Positions 43,236-52,374 of a DNA stretch of 64,000 bases are shown piece after piece; position 1 is the stretch's first letter, and the number at the start of each line of letters is the position of its first letter. The stretch is from assembly GCF_000212415.1 (NCBI RefSeq), contig NC_015500.1:2356001-2420000 (forward strand), read 5' to 3'. A program made the translations under genes and the position numbers. Below the pieces are notes generated by a model that did not search any database, was not told where the DNA came from, and saw only the letters and a program-made list of their open reading frames with translations. Source of the stretch: Treponema brennaborense DSM 12168. Lineage in GTDB: Bacteria; Spirochaetota; Spirochaetia; Treponematales; Treponemataceae.

Positions 43236-44432
43236 TTATACGAACAGTATAAATAACTTCGTCGCCAATACGACGGCAACGAGCGCAACCGGATACGTCG
43301 CGGCATATGCGGACGCCACGTCGTCCGTTCCGGCCGTATTTATTAACGCTCCCAGGGCCGGAGTACTGGTCATACCGCCGGTAATCGCACCGAGATTGTT
43401 GAAAATACTTAATTTGAACACATACTTTGCAACCAGGAATCCGATTATCATCGGTACCAGCGTAATGATAGCGCCGAAGATAAAATACGAAACGCGCACG
43501 TTGTGCACGAATTCCATACCGCCGGGAACTCCCGCTCCGATCAGGAACAAAATCAGCCCCAATTCACGGAAGCATTTGACGTTCGCCTTATCGATACGGC
43601 AGTCCAGAGGCCCGATGTGACCGAAATGGCCGATAATCAGCCCCGCAACCAACGTTCCGCCGGACGTACCGAGCGAAAAATTGATGCCGGGGATTTCGAT
43701 CGCACCGATGATACAGCCGAGCGAAATCGCCAGAAAAAACGGAAAGAAACCGAACTGATCGAGCTTTATCAATTTGCCCTTCGGTTCCGGAACGGCGATC
43801 GCGTTCGCCGCAACGAAGTGTTCCCGTTCCTTCGCGATATCGACTTTCAGCAGTTTGGGAACGATCTGCACGAACAGCACGACCCCCAAAACGCCGAACA
43901 GATACGCGATACCGTATCCGGCGATAACGGATTCCTGACTCGCCGCCACTTCTTTTGCGGCGGAAAGTCCGGGCGTACTCGTCAGAGCACCCGTCAGCAG
44001 CCCCGCCAGCAATTCGGGAGACAAATCCTTATCGACCAACGACATAACGATGATCGAAAGGACGCCGGAACCGATGACGACGATTGCTATCACGATATAC
44101 GCGAGCGACTTCCGGTTTAACGTCCGGAAAAACTTCGGCCCCGCAATCAGACCGACCGCCGTTACGAACAGCGCGGTTCCGATATTGGATACGAGCGAAA
44201 ACTGCGTTTTCTGCACCGCACTGTACAAGACGATTTCGCGTCCGCCGAGGGAAAACGAAGGCACGTAACTCAACAGGATTCCGTACGCAAGCGCTATGAG
44301 CAGAACGCCCGCAGAGCCTAACGAAATTCCTTTAACGCTTATGCCGCCGACCAGATGACCGAGCGCGCCGACCGTGAAGATAATAAATATCGTCGAAAAC
44401 AGCGACGCTCCCACACCCGCTACATACTCCAT
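43236..44432 (-). CDS. AAEx-family (AspT/SucE-like) membrane transporter, probably succinate export
   Basis: 398 residues with about ten or eleven helices. The family repeat is seen twice: GLLTGALTSTPGLSAAKEVA (about 152-171) and NLGAITGGMTSTPALGALIN (about 345-364), each with the G-x-x-T-STP core. The usual AspT/SucE proteins have about 540-560 residues with cytoplasmic RCK-C (TrkA-C) domains between the halves; here only a short loop (FVAANAIAVPEPKGKLIKLD) remains. It directly follows frdA (15-nt gap), which fits the role of SucE1 of Corynebacterium glutamicum in succinate efflux. Aspartate/alanine or another dicarboxylate remains possible. Confidence 0.75.
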   Translation of the reverse strand: MEYVAGVGASLFSTIFIIFTVGALGHLVGGISVKGISLGSAGVLLIALAYGILLSYVPSFSLGGREIVLYSAVQKTQFSLVSNIGTALFVTAVGLIAGPKFFRTLNRKSLAYIVIAIVVIGSGVLSIIVMSLVDKDLSPELLAGLLTGALTSTPGLSAAKEVAASQESVIAGYGIAYLFGVLGVVLFVQIVPKLLKVDIAKEREHFVAANAIAVPEPKGKLIKLDQFGFFPFFLAISLGCIIGAIEIPGINFSLGTSGGTLVAGLIIGHFGHIGPLDCRIDKANVKCFRELGLILFLIGAGVPGGMEFVHNVRVSYFIFGAIITLVPMIIGFLVAKYVFKLSIFNNLGAITGGMTSTPALGALINTAGTDDVASAYAATYPVALVAVVLATKLFILFV

Positions 44433-44447
44433 ACGATTCCTGCCTGC

Positions 44448-46061
44448 TTATTTCGCTTCAAAACGAGGATTGCCGTGCGTGTACGACGGCAGCAATTTCG
44501 GAGAAACGGTATTTCCGGTGATTCCGGCCTTTTTCCGTTCGTCGGCAAAGGACGCGACGTGCTTCAAGGAAGGTTTGCCCGGTTTTGCCGTTTTGGCAGT
44601 CGCCGCCGCGTTCTTTCCCGCGTTGCGGCCGAACACGATAATGTCCAGCAGCGAGTTGCCCATCAGCCGGTTGCGTCCGTGAATACCGCCGACCGCTTCA
44701 CCGGCAACGAACAGGTTTTCAACGCCGGACATGCAGTCCGCGCTGATGTCGATGCCGCCGTTCTGATAGTGCAGCGTCGGATACACGAGGATCGGTTCCT
44801 TGCGGATATCGATACCGTATTTTTCAAACATGCGCAGCATGGCCGGAATACGTTTTTCGATCGTGCCTTCGCCGTTTTTCAGTTCAATCATCGGAGTGTC
44901 GAGCCAGACGCCGTTGCCGCCGCCGGTCGCGATGCCTTTACCGCGTTCGCTGCATTCGCGGATAATAGAGGCGGCCGAAACGTCGCGCGTTTCAAGCGGA
45001 TGCATGAACGCCTCTCCGTCGAGGTTGATCAGTTTGGCGCCGAGCGAACGCACTTTTTCGGTTACGAGCGCGCCGAAAATCTGTTCGGGATACGCAACGC
45101 CCGTCGGATGATACTGCAAAGTGTCGGCATACAGCAGTTTTGCGCCGGCGCGGTATGCAAGTACCAAACCGTCGGCCGTCGCACCGTAGTGGTTAGACGT
45201 GGGGAATCCCTGATAATGCAGACGCCCCGCGCCGCCGGTCGCGATAATGACCGTTTTCGCGCGCGCGATGAGGATTTCACCGGTTTCCATGTTCTTGAGA
45301 ACGGCGCCGCACGCTTTGCCGCTTTCGTCCAGAATCAGTTCGATCGCCGCCGTAAAATCGACGACCGGAATACCGCGGTTGAACACTTCGTCGCGCAGCG
45401 TGCGCATGATTTCGGCGCCGGAATAGTCCTTTGCCGCGTGCATGCGTTTGCGCGACGTTCCGCCGCCGTGCGTCGTAATCATCGTGCCGTCGGCGTCTTT
45501 ATCGAATTCGACGCCCAAATCGTTCAGCCACTGAATGGCTTCGGGCGCTTCGCATACGAGCGATTTCAGCAATTCGGGTTTCGCGGCGAAGTGTCCGCCG
45601 CCGAACGCGTCCAGATAATGGATTGCAGGAGAGTCGTTGGGCTTGTCGGCAGCCTGAATGCCGCCTTCGGCCATCATCGTGTTGGCATCTCCGATACGCA
45701 GTTTCGTCACGATCATGACTTTTGCACCGGCCTCGTCGGCTTCGATCGCCGCCGAAGAACCCGCGCCGCCGCCGCCGATAATGAGCACGTCGGTTTCATA
45801 ATCGGTACGGGACAAATCGATATCGGAAGGACTGACGCGGCTGTTGCCCTGCAGCAGTTCGGCAAGTTCGAGCGGCACTTTTTCACCCTTGTTCGGTCCG
45901 ATTTTAAGTTCGGCAAATTCGCTTTTCTTGTAATCGGGATGAAACGTTGCGAGCAGTTTGTCTTTTTCATCCGCCGTCATACGGCGCGGTTCCAGCTCCG
46001 CGTTCGCTTTCCGGGCAGCCGCCACTTTTTCGGCGGATTTACGCATTTCGTCTGTATACAT
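44448..46061 (-). CDS. frdA: Soluble fumarate reductase/succinate dehydrogenase flavoprotein subunit
   Basis: 537 residues. An unusual 60-residue helical leader (KSAEKVAAARKANAELEPRR) precedes the FAD-binding start DVLIIGGGGAGSSAAIEADE (about 88-107). Further family parts: ADTLQYHPTGVAYPEQIFGA (about 312-331) with the substrate His, and NLFVAGEAVGGIHGRNRLMG (about 465-484). The covalent-flavin motif of SdhA/FrdA (R-S-H-T) is replaced by RIGDANTMMAEGG, so FAD should be non-covalent. It reduces fumarate to succinate with FrdB; no membrane anchor gene is present. L-aspartate oxidase was considered but the FrdB neighbour argues against it. Confidence 0.85.
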   Translation of the reverse strand: MYTDEMRKSAEKVAAARKANAELEPRRMTADEKDKLLATFHPDYKKSEFAELKIGPNKGEKVPLELAELLQGNSRVSPSDIDLSRTDYETDVLIIGGGGAGSSAAIEADEAGAKVMIVTKLRIGDANTMMAEGGIQAADKPNDSPAIHYLDAFGGGHFAAKPELLKSLVCEAPEAIQWLNDLGVEFDKDADGTMITTHGGGTSRKRMHAAKDYSGAEIMRTLRDEVFNRGIPVVDFTAAIELILDESGKACGAVLKNMETGEILIARAKTVIIATGGAGRLHYQGFPTSNHYGATADGLVLAYRAGAKLLYADTLQYHPTGVAYPEQIFGALVTEKVRSLGAKLINLDGEAFMHPLETRDVSAASIIRECSERGKGIATGGGNGVWLDTPMIELKNGEGTIEKRIPAMLRMFEKYGIDIRKEPILVYPTLHYQNGGIDISADCMSGVENLFVAGEAVGGIHGRNRLMGNSLLDIIVFGRNAGKNAAATAKTAKPGKPSLKHVASFADERKKAGITGNTVSPKLLPSYTHGNPRFEAK

Positions 46062-46071
46062 GTCGCGTCTC

Positions 46072-46746
46072 CTATTTTTCGATTTCCCGGTTGTTGTACA
46101 GTTCTTTCATTTCCGACACCGGTTTCTGCATCAGTTTTTCGATCAAATCGTTAAACGTACCGTCTTTGATTTCCTGAACGCGGTCGCTCAAGTGCTTCGA
46201 CGCGGGAGCGAGATATTTGCCGTTCAGACGGCGCGCAAGCAAACCGACTTGCGGATGTGAAATACCCGCCGGGCAGCGTGAAGAACAGACGCCGCACATA
46301 ACGCAGTCGAACGATTCTTCGGCACATTTTTCAAACTCACCGCGCTGCGCGTACGCAACGTACTGCATGACGTTCAAACCCTGCGTACAGGCTTTCGTGC
46401 ACGCGTTGCAGCCGATACAGCTGTAAATTTCGGGATACAGCTGCATCATCACGCTCTGTTCGGGTTTGATTTTTTCGATATCGTACACCTGTTTTACCAG
46501 CGGAAAAAACGGCAGCGTCGCAACGTACATATCCGCTTCAACCTGCGTCTGGCAGGCCAGGCACGCGTGCAGTTCGTTTTTACCCTTGATGCGGTAAATG
46601 GTCGCACACGCACCGCAGAAACCGTTGCGGCAGCCGCAGCCGCGCACCAACTGATATCCCGCGTATTCCATCGCGGTCATGATAGTCAGATTCGAGGGAA
46701 CGTCGTATTTCTTTCCCATCAAAAAAATAGAAACCATATCGCTCAT
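46072..46746 (-). CDS. frdB: Fumarate reductase iron-sulfur subunit
   Basis: 224 residues. N-terminal [2Fe-2S] domain with CGCRNGFCGAC and ACLAC (about 36-65), then two cluster motifs: CIGCNACTKACTQ (about 107-119) and CVMCGVCSSRCP (about 142-153). Both have four cysteines, so two [4Fe-4S] clusters are expected in place of the usual 4Fe/3Fe pair of SdhB. It sits between flxA and frdA with gaps of 12 and 10 nt, so electrons from the Hdr-Flx proteins can plausibly enter here. There is no C-terminal CCG domain as in methanogen TfrB. Confidence 0.87.
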   Translation of the reverse strand: MSDMVSIFLMGKKYDVPSNLTIMTAMEYAGYQLVRGCGCRNGFCGACATIYRIKGKNELHACLACQTQVEADMYVATLPFFPLVKQVYDIEKIKPEQSVMMQLYPEIYSCIGCNACTKACTQGLNVMQYVAYAQRGEFEKCAEESFDCVMCGVCSSRCPAGISHPQVGLLARRLNGKYLAPASKHLSDRVQEIKDGTFNDLIEKLMQKPVSEMKELYNNREIEK

Positions 46747-46758
46747 AGTTCGTAACTC

Positions 46759-47586
46759 CTAGTATTCGGAAGGCAATTCGCCGAGCTGATCAAAACGGAA
46801 CACCGGTCCGTCTTTGCATACGTATTTGTCGCCGATATTGCAGCGACCGCATTTGCCGATACCGCACTTCATGCGCAGTTCCATCGTCGTATACACCTGC
46901 GTGTCTTTGAAGCCGAGCTCTTTGAGACCGGCGAGCGTAAACTTTATCATGATGGGCGGTCCGCACATCAGTACCGTTTTGCCCAAATCGGGATTCAGTT
47001 CCTTAACGTAGTTCGGAATGAAGCCGACGTGACCGTCCCAGTCGTCCTGCGGATTGTCGATCGTCAGGTTGACTTCCACGCCGTCGCTTTTCATCCATTC
47101 GTCAAGAATTTCCTGATAATCGACGAGGTCGGCTTTCGAGCGGGAACCGTAAATAATCTGCACTTTGCCGTAATTGGCGCGGTTGTCGCGCACGTAGTTG
47201 ATGACCGACCGCAGCGGAGCGAGCCCGATTCCGCCGGCAATGAACAGCAAGTCTTTGCCTTTCAGTTCGGTTTCGACCGGAAAGCCGTTGCCGTACGGTC
47301 CGCGTACGGTAATCTGCTGGCCGACTTCCATATCGTGCAGCCACGAAGACAGGCAGCCGCATTTTTTGACGCTGAACTCCATAAAATCCTTGTTCGTCGG
47401 AGACGACGTGATCGAAATCATCGCTTCGCTGACTCCGGGAACGGAAAGCATGGCGCACTGGCCGGGAATATGTTCAAACAGTTTTTTGCCGTCGGTTCCC
47501 ACGACGCGGAACGTCTTAACGTCGGGCGTTTCGCTGCGGATATCGGTTACGACCGCAACTTTGGGAATAAGCGTATCTTGTTCCAT
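46759..47586 (-). CDS. flxA: FlxA: FAD/NAD-binding oxidoreductase of the Hdr-Flx complex
   Basis: 275 residues of the ferredoxin-NADP reductase fold. FAD region PGQCAMLSVPGVSEAMISIT (about 43-62), RGPYGNGFPVE, NAD region LFIAGGIGLAPLRSVINYVR (about 113-132), CGPP near 218, and a C-terminal [2Fe-2S] motif with four cysteines (CGIGKCGRC and VCKDGP). Relatives are the dihydroorotate dehydrogenase K, AsrB and hydrogenase gamma subunits. In the FlxABCD-HdrABC complex described from Desulfovibrio vulgaris this subunit oxidises NADH. Its ATG overlaps the flxB stop (TAATG). Confidence 0.88.
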   Translation of the reverse strand: MEQDTLIPKVAVVTDIRSETPDVKTFRVVGTDGKKLFEHIPGQCAMLSVPGVSEAMISITSSPTNKDFMEFSVKKCGCLSSWLHDMEVGQQITVRGPYGNGFPVETELKGKDLLFIAGGIGLAPLRSVINYVRDNRANYGKVQIIYGSRSKADLVDYQEILDEWMKSDGVEVNLTIDNPQDDWDGHVGFIPNYVKELNPDLGKTVLMCGPPIMIKFTLAGLKELGFKDTQVYTTMELRMKCGIGKCGRCNIGDKYVCKDGPVFRFDQLGELPSEY

Positions 47587-48614
47587 TATTCGTCTCCCAA
47601 TGTTTTCATTACTTTTACGATGTTCATCGAAATCGGGCATTTTGCCAGACAGCGGCCGCAGCCGACGCAGCCGTACTGCCCGTCATTGTTCGACGGAAAA
47701 TACACGAGCTTGTGCATGAAGCGCTGACGGAACCGTTCAAGTTGCGTCAGACGCGGGTTGCCGTGCGCCATTTTGGTAAAATCCGAATACATGCAGCTGT
47801 CCCAGCAGCGAAACCGCTTGACGCCGTGACCGGTGTCGAAATCGCGGATATCGTAGCACTGGCACGTCGGGCAGACGAACGTACAGGTGCCGCAGCCCAG
47901 ACACGCCTGAGACAGGCTCTTCCAGCGCGGATCGTTAAAAATGTCGAGCAGGTTTTCGCCTTTGAAGCGGTCTTTGCACAGATGCGCGAACGGCTGTTTT
48001 TCCATCGCGGCGGAAGTCGCCTTTTTCTGAGCGGTTACCGCCGCTTCGCCTGAAGCGTCGGCCGGAGTAACGGCGGCGCTCAGCGAATCGAGCAATTTTT
48101 TGCCCTTTTCGGTTTTCGCTTCAAGGTACAGCGTACCGTCGGCAATCCAGCCGCTTACGTCTCCGGCAGGGTCCGCCGCGTCTATGCCAAACAGGTTGCA
48201 GAAGCACGTCGGCGCCGGCGCGGTGCAGGCGACGGTTACGATCGTGCCGTGTTCGCGCCGTCCTTTATAGAACGAATCGACGGGATCTGCAAGGAATACT
48301 TTATCAAGTATGCCGAAGCTCGCCGCGTCGCACGCACGCACACCGAATACGATAAAATCCGCGTTCGGTTCACGGGCGTCCACTACTTCGATATTCTTTC
48401 CTTCCATTTTGAAGTCGACGATATTTTCCGTCTGCGGAAAGAAAAAGTCTTTCGCACTGCGCACGGTATTTAAAGCCGAACTCAAAGCGGCGCCTTTCCG
48501 CCATTTTTTGAATTCAGCCTGCCCCGCCTGATTGTTGACGGGCAGATATACGTCCTGTTTTTCCGCCGCAGCGGCAAAAAAACGGTCGAGTTCGGAAACG
48601 GGAATTCGTACCAT
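47586..48614 (-). CDS. flxB: FlxB: dicluster ferredoxin-type subunit (AsrA/HydB-like)
   Basis: 342 residues. N-terminal domain of the AsrA/hydrogenase-beta type (DFIVFGVRACDAASFGILDK), then two [4Fe-4S] motifs: CLGCGTCTFVCPTCQC (about 240-255) and CVGCGRCLAKCP (about 318-329). It carries electrons between the NADH-oxidising FlxA and the rest of the Flx/Hdr assembly. It overlaps flxC by one base (ATGG/TGA junction). Confidence 0.85.
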   Translation of the reverse strand: MVRIPVSELDRFFAAAAEKQDVYLPVNNQAGQAEFKKWRKGAALSSALNTVRSAKDFFFPQTENIVDFKMEGKNIEVVDAREPNADFIVFGVRACDAASFGILDKVFLADPVDSFYKGRREHGTIVTVACTAPAPTCFCNLFGIDAADPAGDVSGWIADGTLYLEAKTEKGKKLLDSLSAAVTPADASGEAAVTAQKKATSAAMEKQPFAHLCKDRFKGENLLDIFNDPRWKSLSQACLGCGTCTFVCPTCQCYDIRDFDTGHGVKRFRCWDSCMYSDFTKMAHGNPRLTQLERFRQRFMHKLVYFPSNNDGQYGCVGCGRCLAKCPISMNIVKVMKTLGDE

Positions 48615-49540
48615 CAGTCGTTTCCTCCTTTTTCGGAACTCCGCTCGTATACGACGGAGGGTTCAACGTCGCCCGTCGTGTACGTGTTCAACGGCGCGCG
48701 CGATTCGGTATCGGCGCCGGCCTGATAATCACCGTACAGTTCGTCGATGTCTTTAATGAACTTGCGGTTCAGCAAATGCAGCGGAATGTGCTGCGGACAC
48801 ACGCGCGAACATTCGCCGCAGTCCGTACAGCGGCCGGCGACGTGAAACGCGCGGATAATATGGAACATGTTTTCTTCAAACGAATCGGACGGCGCTTTGT
48901 TCGCAACGCCGGATCCCGGATTGTCGAACACGCACAGTTCACACGAACAGGCGGGACACACGTTGCGGCACGCGTTGCAGCGGATACAGCGGGACAGTTC
49001 GCCCCGCCAGAACTCGAACCGCTCGTCGGGAGACAGGGCTTCAAGTTCGGCGACTTTTGCAAACCGTTTTTTTGCCGTTTCCGCGTCGAGCTCGCTTTCG
49101 TCGCAGCTTACGCCGTCCGCGCTCAACAGTTCGTCGTACGCGACGTGTTTTTTGCCGCGGCACACCAGACAGCGCTCGGCAGTTTCACCCGATTCGGGGT
49201 CTTTCATGCCGTTGCACGGCACACCCACCGCGTACACGTTTTCGCGGATAATGCGGTGTTCCTTGATCAGCTGATTGAAACTGTACGTGTCGCACGGTTT
49301 CAAAAATACCAGAATCTTGCCTTCTTTGCGCGATTCTTTAATCAGATATTTCGACATATTCGCACCGCAGAACTCGTTGTACACGAATTCCCTGCCGAGT
49401 TCTTCTGCCGAAGAAAACACGGCGGGCGTAATGTCGTAATTGAACAGCCCTTTCTGCCAGCCGAGCACGCGCGCAACGCTGCCTGAAGCCAGCATGTCTT
49501 TTGCCTTGGCAAGCAGGGCGGCGTTTATCGTTTCGTACAT
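48614..49540 (-). CDS. flxC: FlxC: dicluster iron-sulfur subunit
   Basis: 308 residues, homologous in layout to FlxB: N-terminal domain with YLIKESRKEGKILVFLKPCD and AERCLVCRGKK, then CIRCNACRNVCPACSC (about 189-204) and CTDCGECSRVCP (about 233-244). It links MvhD/FlxD to FlxB. The start overlaps the end of flxD by 16 nt. Confidence 0.82.
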   Translation of the reverse strand: MYETINAALLAKAKDMLASGSVARVLGWQKGLFNYDITPAVFSSAEELGREFVYNEFCGANMSKYLIKESRKEGKILVFLKPCDTYSFNQLIKEHRIIRENVYAVGVPCNGMKDPESGETAERCLVCRGKKHVAYDELLSADGVSCDESELDAETAKKRFAKVAELEALSPDERFEFWRGELSRCIRCNACRNVCPACSCELCVFDNPGSGVANKAPSDSFEENMFHIIRAFHVAGRCTDCGECSRVCPQHIPLHLLNRKFIKDIDELYGDYQAGADTESRAPLNTYTTGDVEPSVVYERSSEKGGND

Positions 49541-49971
49541 CGCAAGTCCTCCAGCCGTTTATTTTTACCGAGCGACGTAATCGTCGCCGCAAAATCGTTC
49601 ATCGTCGCGGCGAACTTCGCTCCTTCCGCTGCGGAAACCCATTCCACGCGGGTGCGGCCTTTTTCAATTCCCAAAAAATCGAGCATCGAAAACAGCAGCG
49701 TCATGCGGCGGCGCGCAAAATAGTTGCCGCTCGTATAGTGGCAGTCGCCCGGATGGCAGCCGCACAAAATGACGCCGTCCGCGCCGCGCTGAAACGCGCG
49801 CAGAATGAACATCGGGTTGATCCGGCACGAACACGGCACGCGGATAATTTTTACGTCGGCGGGATACGCCAGACGGTTCGTTCCGGCAAGGTCGGCGCCG
49901 GCATACGAACACCAGTTGCAGCAGAACGCGACTATTTTGGGTTTAAAAGCTTCCGTTTCAGTTACCGGCAT
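49525..49971 (-). CDS. flxD: FlxD: MvhD-family iron-sulfur subunit
   Basis: 148 residues matching MvhD: AFCCNWCSYAGADLAGTNRL (about 15-34), IRVPCSCRINPMFILRAFQR (about 43-62) and GVILCGCHPGDCHYTSGNY (about 67-85), then EWVSAAEGAKFA. MvhD carries a [2Fe-2S] cluster and hands electrons to HdrA. ATG 49971 overlaps the end of hdrA by 10 nt. Confidence 0.93.
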   Translation of the reverse strand: MPVTETEAFKPKIVAFCCNWCSYAGADLAGTNRLAYPADVKIIRVPCSCRINPMFILRAFQRGADGVILCGCHPGDCHYTSGNYFARRRMTLLFSMLDFLGIEKGRTRVEWVSAAEGAKFAATMNDFAATITSLGKNKRLEDLRCTKR

Positions 49972-51959
49972 ATTGCGTCCACCTCCGCCATGATTTGACT
50001 GTTGGAAAATCCGTTCAAGTCCATCGCTCCGGACGGACAGGCAACCGTACACGCGCCGCAGCCCTGGCAAACTGCCGAGTTAACCTGCGCAACGCGGCGC
50101 ACGGCGACGGTGCGGTCGGGCATTTTGAACTCTTTATCCGCATAGGTGATAGCACCGTACGGGCAAACCTTTTCACATGAAGAACAGCCGTTGCACATCA
50201 GTTCGTTGCTGCGCGCAACGCACGGGTTGCCGGTCAGTTTGTCTTTTACCAGCAGACTGATAACTTTAGACGCGGCGGCGCCCGCCTGGGCAACCGTTTC
50301 CGGAATGTCTTTTGGCCCCTGACACGTTCCGGAAAGGAACACGCCGGCAGTCGGACTTTCGACCGGGCGCAGTTTGGGATGCGCTTCGGTAAAGAAATCG
50401 TTCGTATCCATACTGGCAGTCAGCAGCGTCGCAAGCGGACGCGCCGTTTTATCCGGCTCGATCGCGGCAGCCAAAACGACCATATCCGCGCTGATGTGCA
50501 GTTGTTCGTTTGAAATCAAATCGGACGCCTGCACGTCGAGCGTTCCGTCCGCACGGGGAACGACTTTACCAACCATGCCCTTGACGTAATGCACGCCGTA
50601 TTGTTCGACGGCGCGCCGGTAAAACTCGTCGAAGTTCTTGCCGGGCGTACGTACGTCGATATAGAACACGTACACGTCGGTATCCGGATATTTTTCGCGC
50701 GTAAGCATCGCGTGCTTTGCCGTATACATACAGCAGATTTTGGAACAGTATTCTTTGCCGCCTTTACAGCTGTTCTGTTCGCGGCTTCCCACGCACTGAA
50801 CGAATACGATCGTATGCGGATGTTTGCCGTCAGACGGGCGCAGCAGCGTTCCCGACGTGGGACCGGCGGCGTTCGTCAATCGCTCGAATTCAAGCGACGT
50901 AACAACGTCTTTGCTCTGCGCGTATGCGAATTCATCGTACTGATCGATTTTAATCGGATTAAAACCGGTTGCAACGACGATTGCACCGTATTTTTCTTCT
51001 ATAAATTGGTCTTTCTGCGTATAGTCGATAGCGCCGGCACCGCACACTTTCGAGCAGATGCCGCACTTGCCGCTTTTGAGCATCATGCAGGAATTTGCGT
51101 CGATAGTCGCAACTTTCGGAACGGCCTGCGCAAACGGAATGTACACGGCGGTGCGGTTGTTCATGCCCAAGTTGAATTCGTTGGGAATCTTTTTCTGCGG
51201 ACATTTTTCGGTACAGATACCGCAGCCGGTGCATTTGGTTTCATCGACGTAACGCGCTTTACGCTTGATCGTAACGGTAAAATTGCCGACGAAGCCTTTT
51301 ACGTCGGACACTTCGCTGTACGAATAGATTTTGATTTTGTCGCTCTGGGCGCAGTCTACCATTTTCGGGGTCAGAATACAAGCTGCGCAGTCGAGCGTGG
51401 GAAACGTCTTGTCGATCTGCGTCATTTTACCGCCGATAGTCGGCTGTTTTTCTACGATATCGACTTCAAATCCCGCGTCGGCAATATCGAGTGCAGTCTG
51501 AATACCGGCAATACCGCCGCCGATAACCAGCGCGCGCTTGGTAACCGGAGATTCCCCCGGCGTCAGCGGCGCGTTCAGATGCACTTTCGCAACGGCGGCT
51601 TTACCGAGCGCGATCGCTTTTTCGGTTCCGGTCGCCATATCTTTATGAATCCACGAACACTGCTCGCGGATGTTCGCAATTTCGACCATATACGAGTTGA
51701 GACCCGCGGCGGCGGCCGTTTTTCTGAACGTCGCCTCGTGCATACGGGGCGAACAGGAGCAGATAACGGCACCGGTAAGTTTATGTTCTTTTATTGCGTC
51801 TTTGATGATGTTCTGTCCGGCTTCCGAACACATGTACTGATATTCGGTAGAAAAGACAACGCCCGGTTCGTGTTTAAGCACTTCGGCAACAGAGCGCACA
51901 TCAACGGTTCCTGCAATATTCGTGCCGCAGTGGCACACAAAAACGCCTATTCTTTGCAT
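49962..51959 (-). CDS. hdrA: HdrA: heterodisulfide reductase subunit A, electron-bifurcating flavoprotein
   Basis: 665 residues. N-terminal cysteine-bearing region (VCHCGTNIAG, CSEAGQ, CSCSPRMHE), FAD domain from ALVIGGGIAGIQTALDIADA (about 148-167), DCAACILTPKM, then [4Fe-4S] motifs CTGCGICTEKCP (about 242), a CMMLKSGKCGICSKVCG site (about 292), and two C-terminal ferredoxin motifs CNGCSSCEKVCP (about 590) and CQGCGACTVACP (about 631). The Cys ligands are ordinary cysteine codons, with no in-frame UGA. The HdrA flavin is the known site of electron bifurcation in HdrABC complexes. Length and motifs are complete. Confidence 0.94.
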   Translation of the reverse strand: MQRIGVFVCHCGTNIAGTVDVRSVAEVLKHEPGVVFSTEYQYMCSEAGQNIIKDAIKEHKLTGAVICSCSPRMHEATFRKTAAAAGLNSYMVEIANIREQCSWIHKDMATGTEKAIALGKAAVAKVHLNAPLTPGESPVTKRALVIGGGIAGIQTALDIADAGFEVDIVEKQPTIGGKMTQIDKTFPTLDCAACILTPKMVDCAQSDKIKIYSYSEVSDVKGFVGNFTVTIKRKARYVDETKCTGCGICTEKCPQKKIPNEFNLGMNNRTAVYIPFAQAVPKVATIDANSCMMLKSGKCGICSKVCGAGAIDYTQKDQFIEEKYGAIVVATGFNPIKIDQYDEFAYAQSKDVVTSLEFERLTNAAGPTSGTLLRPSDGKHPHTIVFVQCVGSREQNSCKGGKEYCSKICCMYTAKHAMLTREKYPDTDVYVFYIDVRTPGKNFDEFYRRAVEQYGVHYVKGMVGKVVPRADGTLDVQASDLISNEQLHISADMVVLAAAIEPDKTARPLATLLTASMDTNDFFTEAHPKLRPVESPTAGVFLSGTCQGPKDIPETVAQAGAAASKVISLLVKDKLTGNPCVARSNELMCNGCSSCEKVCPYGAITYADKEFKMPDRTVAVRRVAQVNSAVCQGCGACTVACPSGAMDLNGFSNSQIMAEVDAICR

Positions 51960-51980
51960 TTTTCTTCCTTAATTAACCGT

Positions 51981-52373
51981 CTATTTGCTGTATTTTCTGA
52001 AAGCACTGACCAAAAGCTGCTGCGGAATTTCCGCGTCTTCGGCACAGAGCGCCGGAATCTCTTCCGGCTTCAGATGATTTTGACCTTGCTGCCGGATAAC
52101 CGCCAAGCGCACCGCTTCCACCAATTTGGCAGGCTCCACGTTACGCGGGCAGCGATCCACGCAGGCAAAACACGACAGGCACCGGTACAGCGACTTTGAA
52201 TTCAGCAAAGGCTCGATGTTGCCGGATTCAACCATGGCCACGAACTGATGCGGATGATATTCCATTTCGTCGTACGACGGGCACGTTGCAGAACATTTAC
52301 CGCACTTCATGCATTTGCGCGGATTTACGCCGCTTGAACGGATGATCTGTTCGCGGAGATTTTTATTTTCCAT
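51981..52373 (-). CDS. hdrC: HdrC: heterodisulfide reductase subunit C
   Basis: 130 residues with two [4Fe-4S] motifs, CMKCGKCSATCP (about 20-31) and CLSCFACVDRCP (about 63-74). It bridges HdrA and HdrB. It starts 1 nt after the hdrB stop and is translationally coupled to it. Confidence 0.92.
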   Translation of the reverse strand: MENKNLREQIIRSSGVNPRKCMKCGKCSATCPSYDEMEYHPHQFVAMVESGNIEPLLNSKSLYRCLSCFACVDRCPRNVEPAKLVEAVRLAVIRQQGQNHLKPEEIPALCAEDAEIPQQLLVSAFRKYSK

Positions 52374-52374
52374 T

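Noticed and set aside
43223-43306. Longer start for the small ferredoxin
   Set aside because: It would overlap the transporter gene; ATG 43222 has a Shine-Dalgarno and fits the family length.
44448-46061. L-aspartate oxidase (NadB) instead of FrdA
   Set aside because: Absence of the covalent-flavin His suits NadB, but the adjacent FrdB with three clusters and the Hdr-Flx context favour fumarate reductase.
44355-46154. 599-codon open frame antisense to frdA
   Set aside because: It mirrors frdA, is rich in Arg/Phe/Val as expected from the complementary frame, and has no domain.
50589-52199. 536-codon open frame antisense to hdrA and hdrC
   Set aside because: Shadow of well-recognised genes with all family motifs on the other strand.
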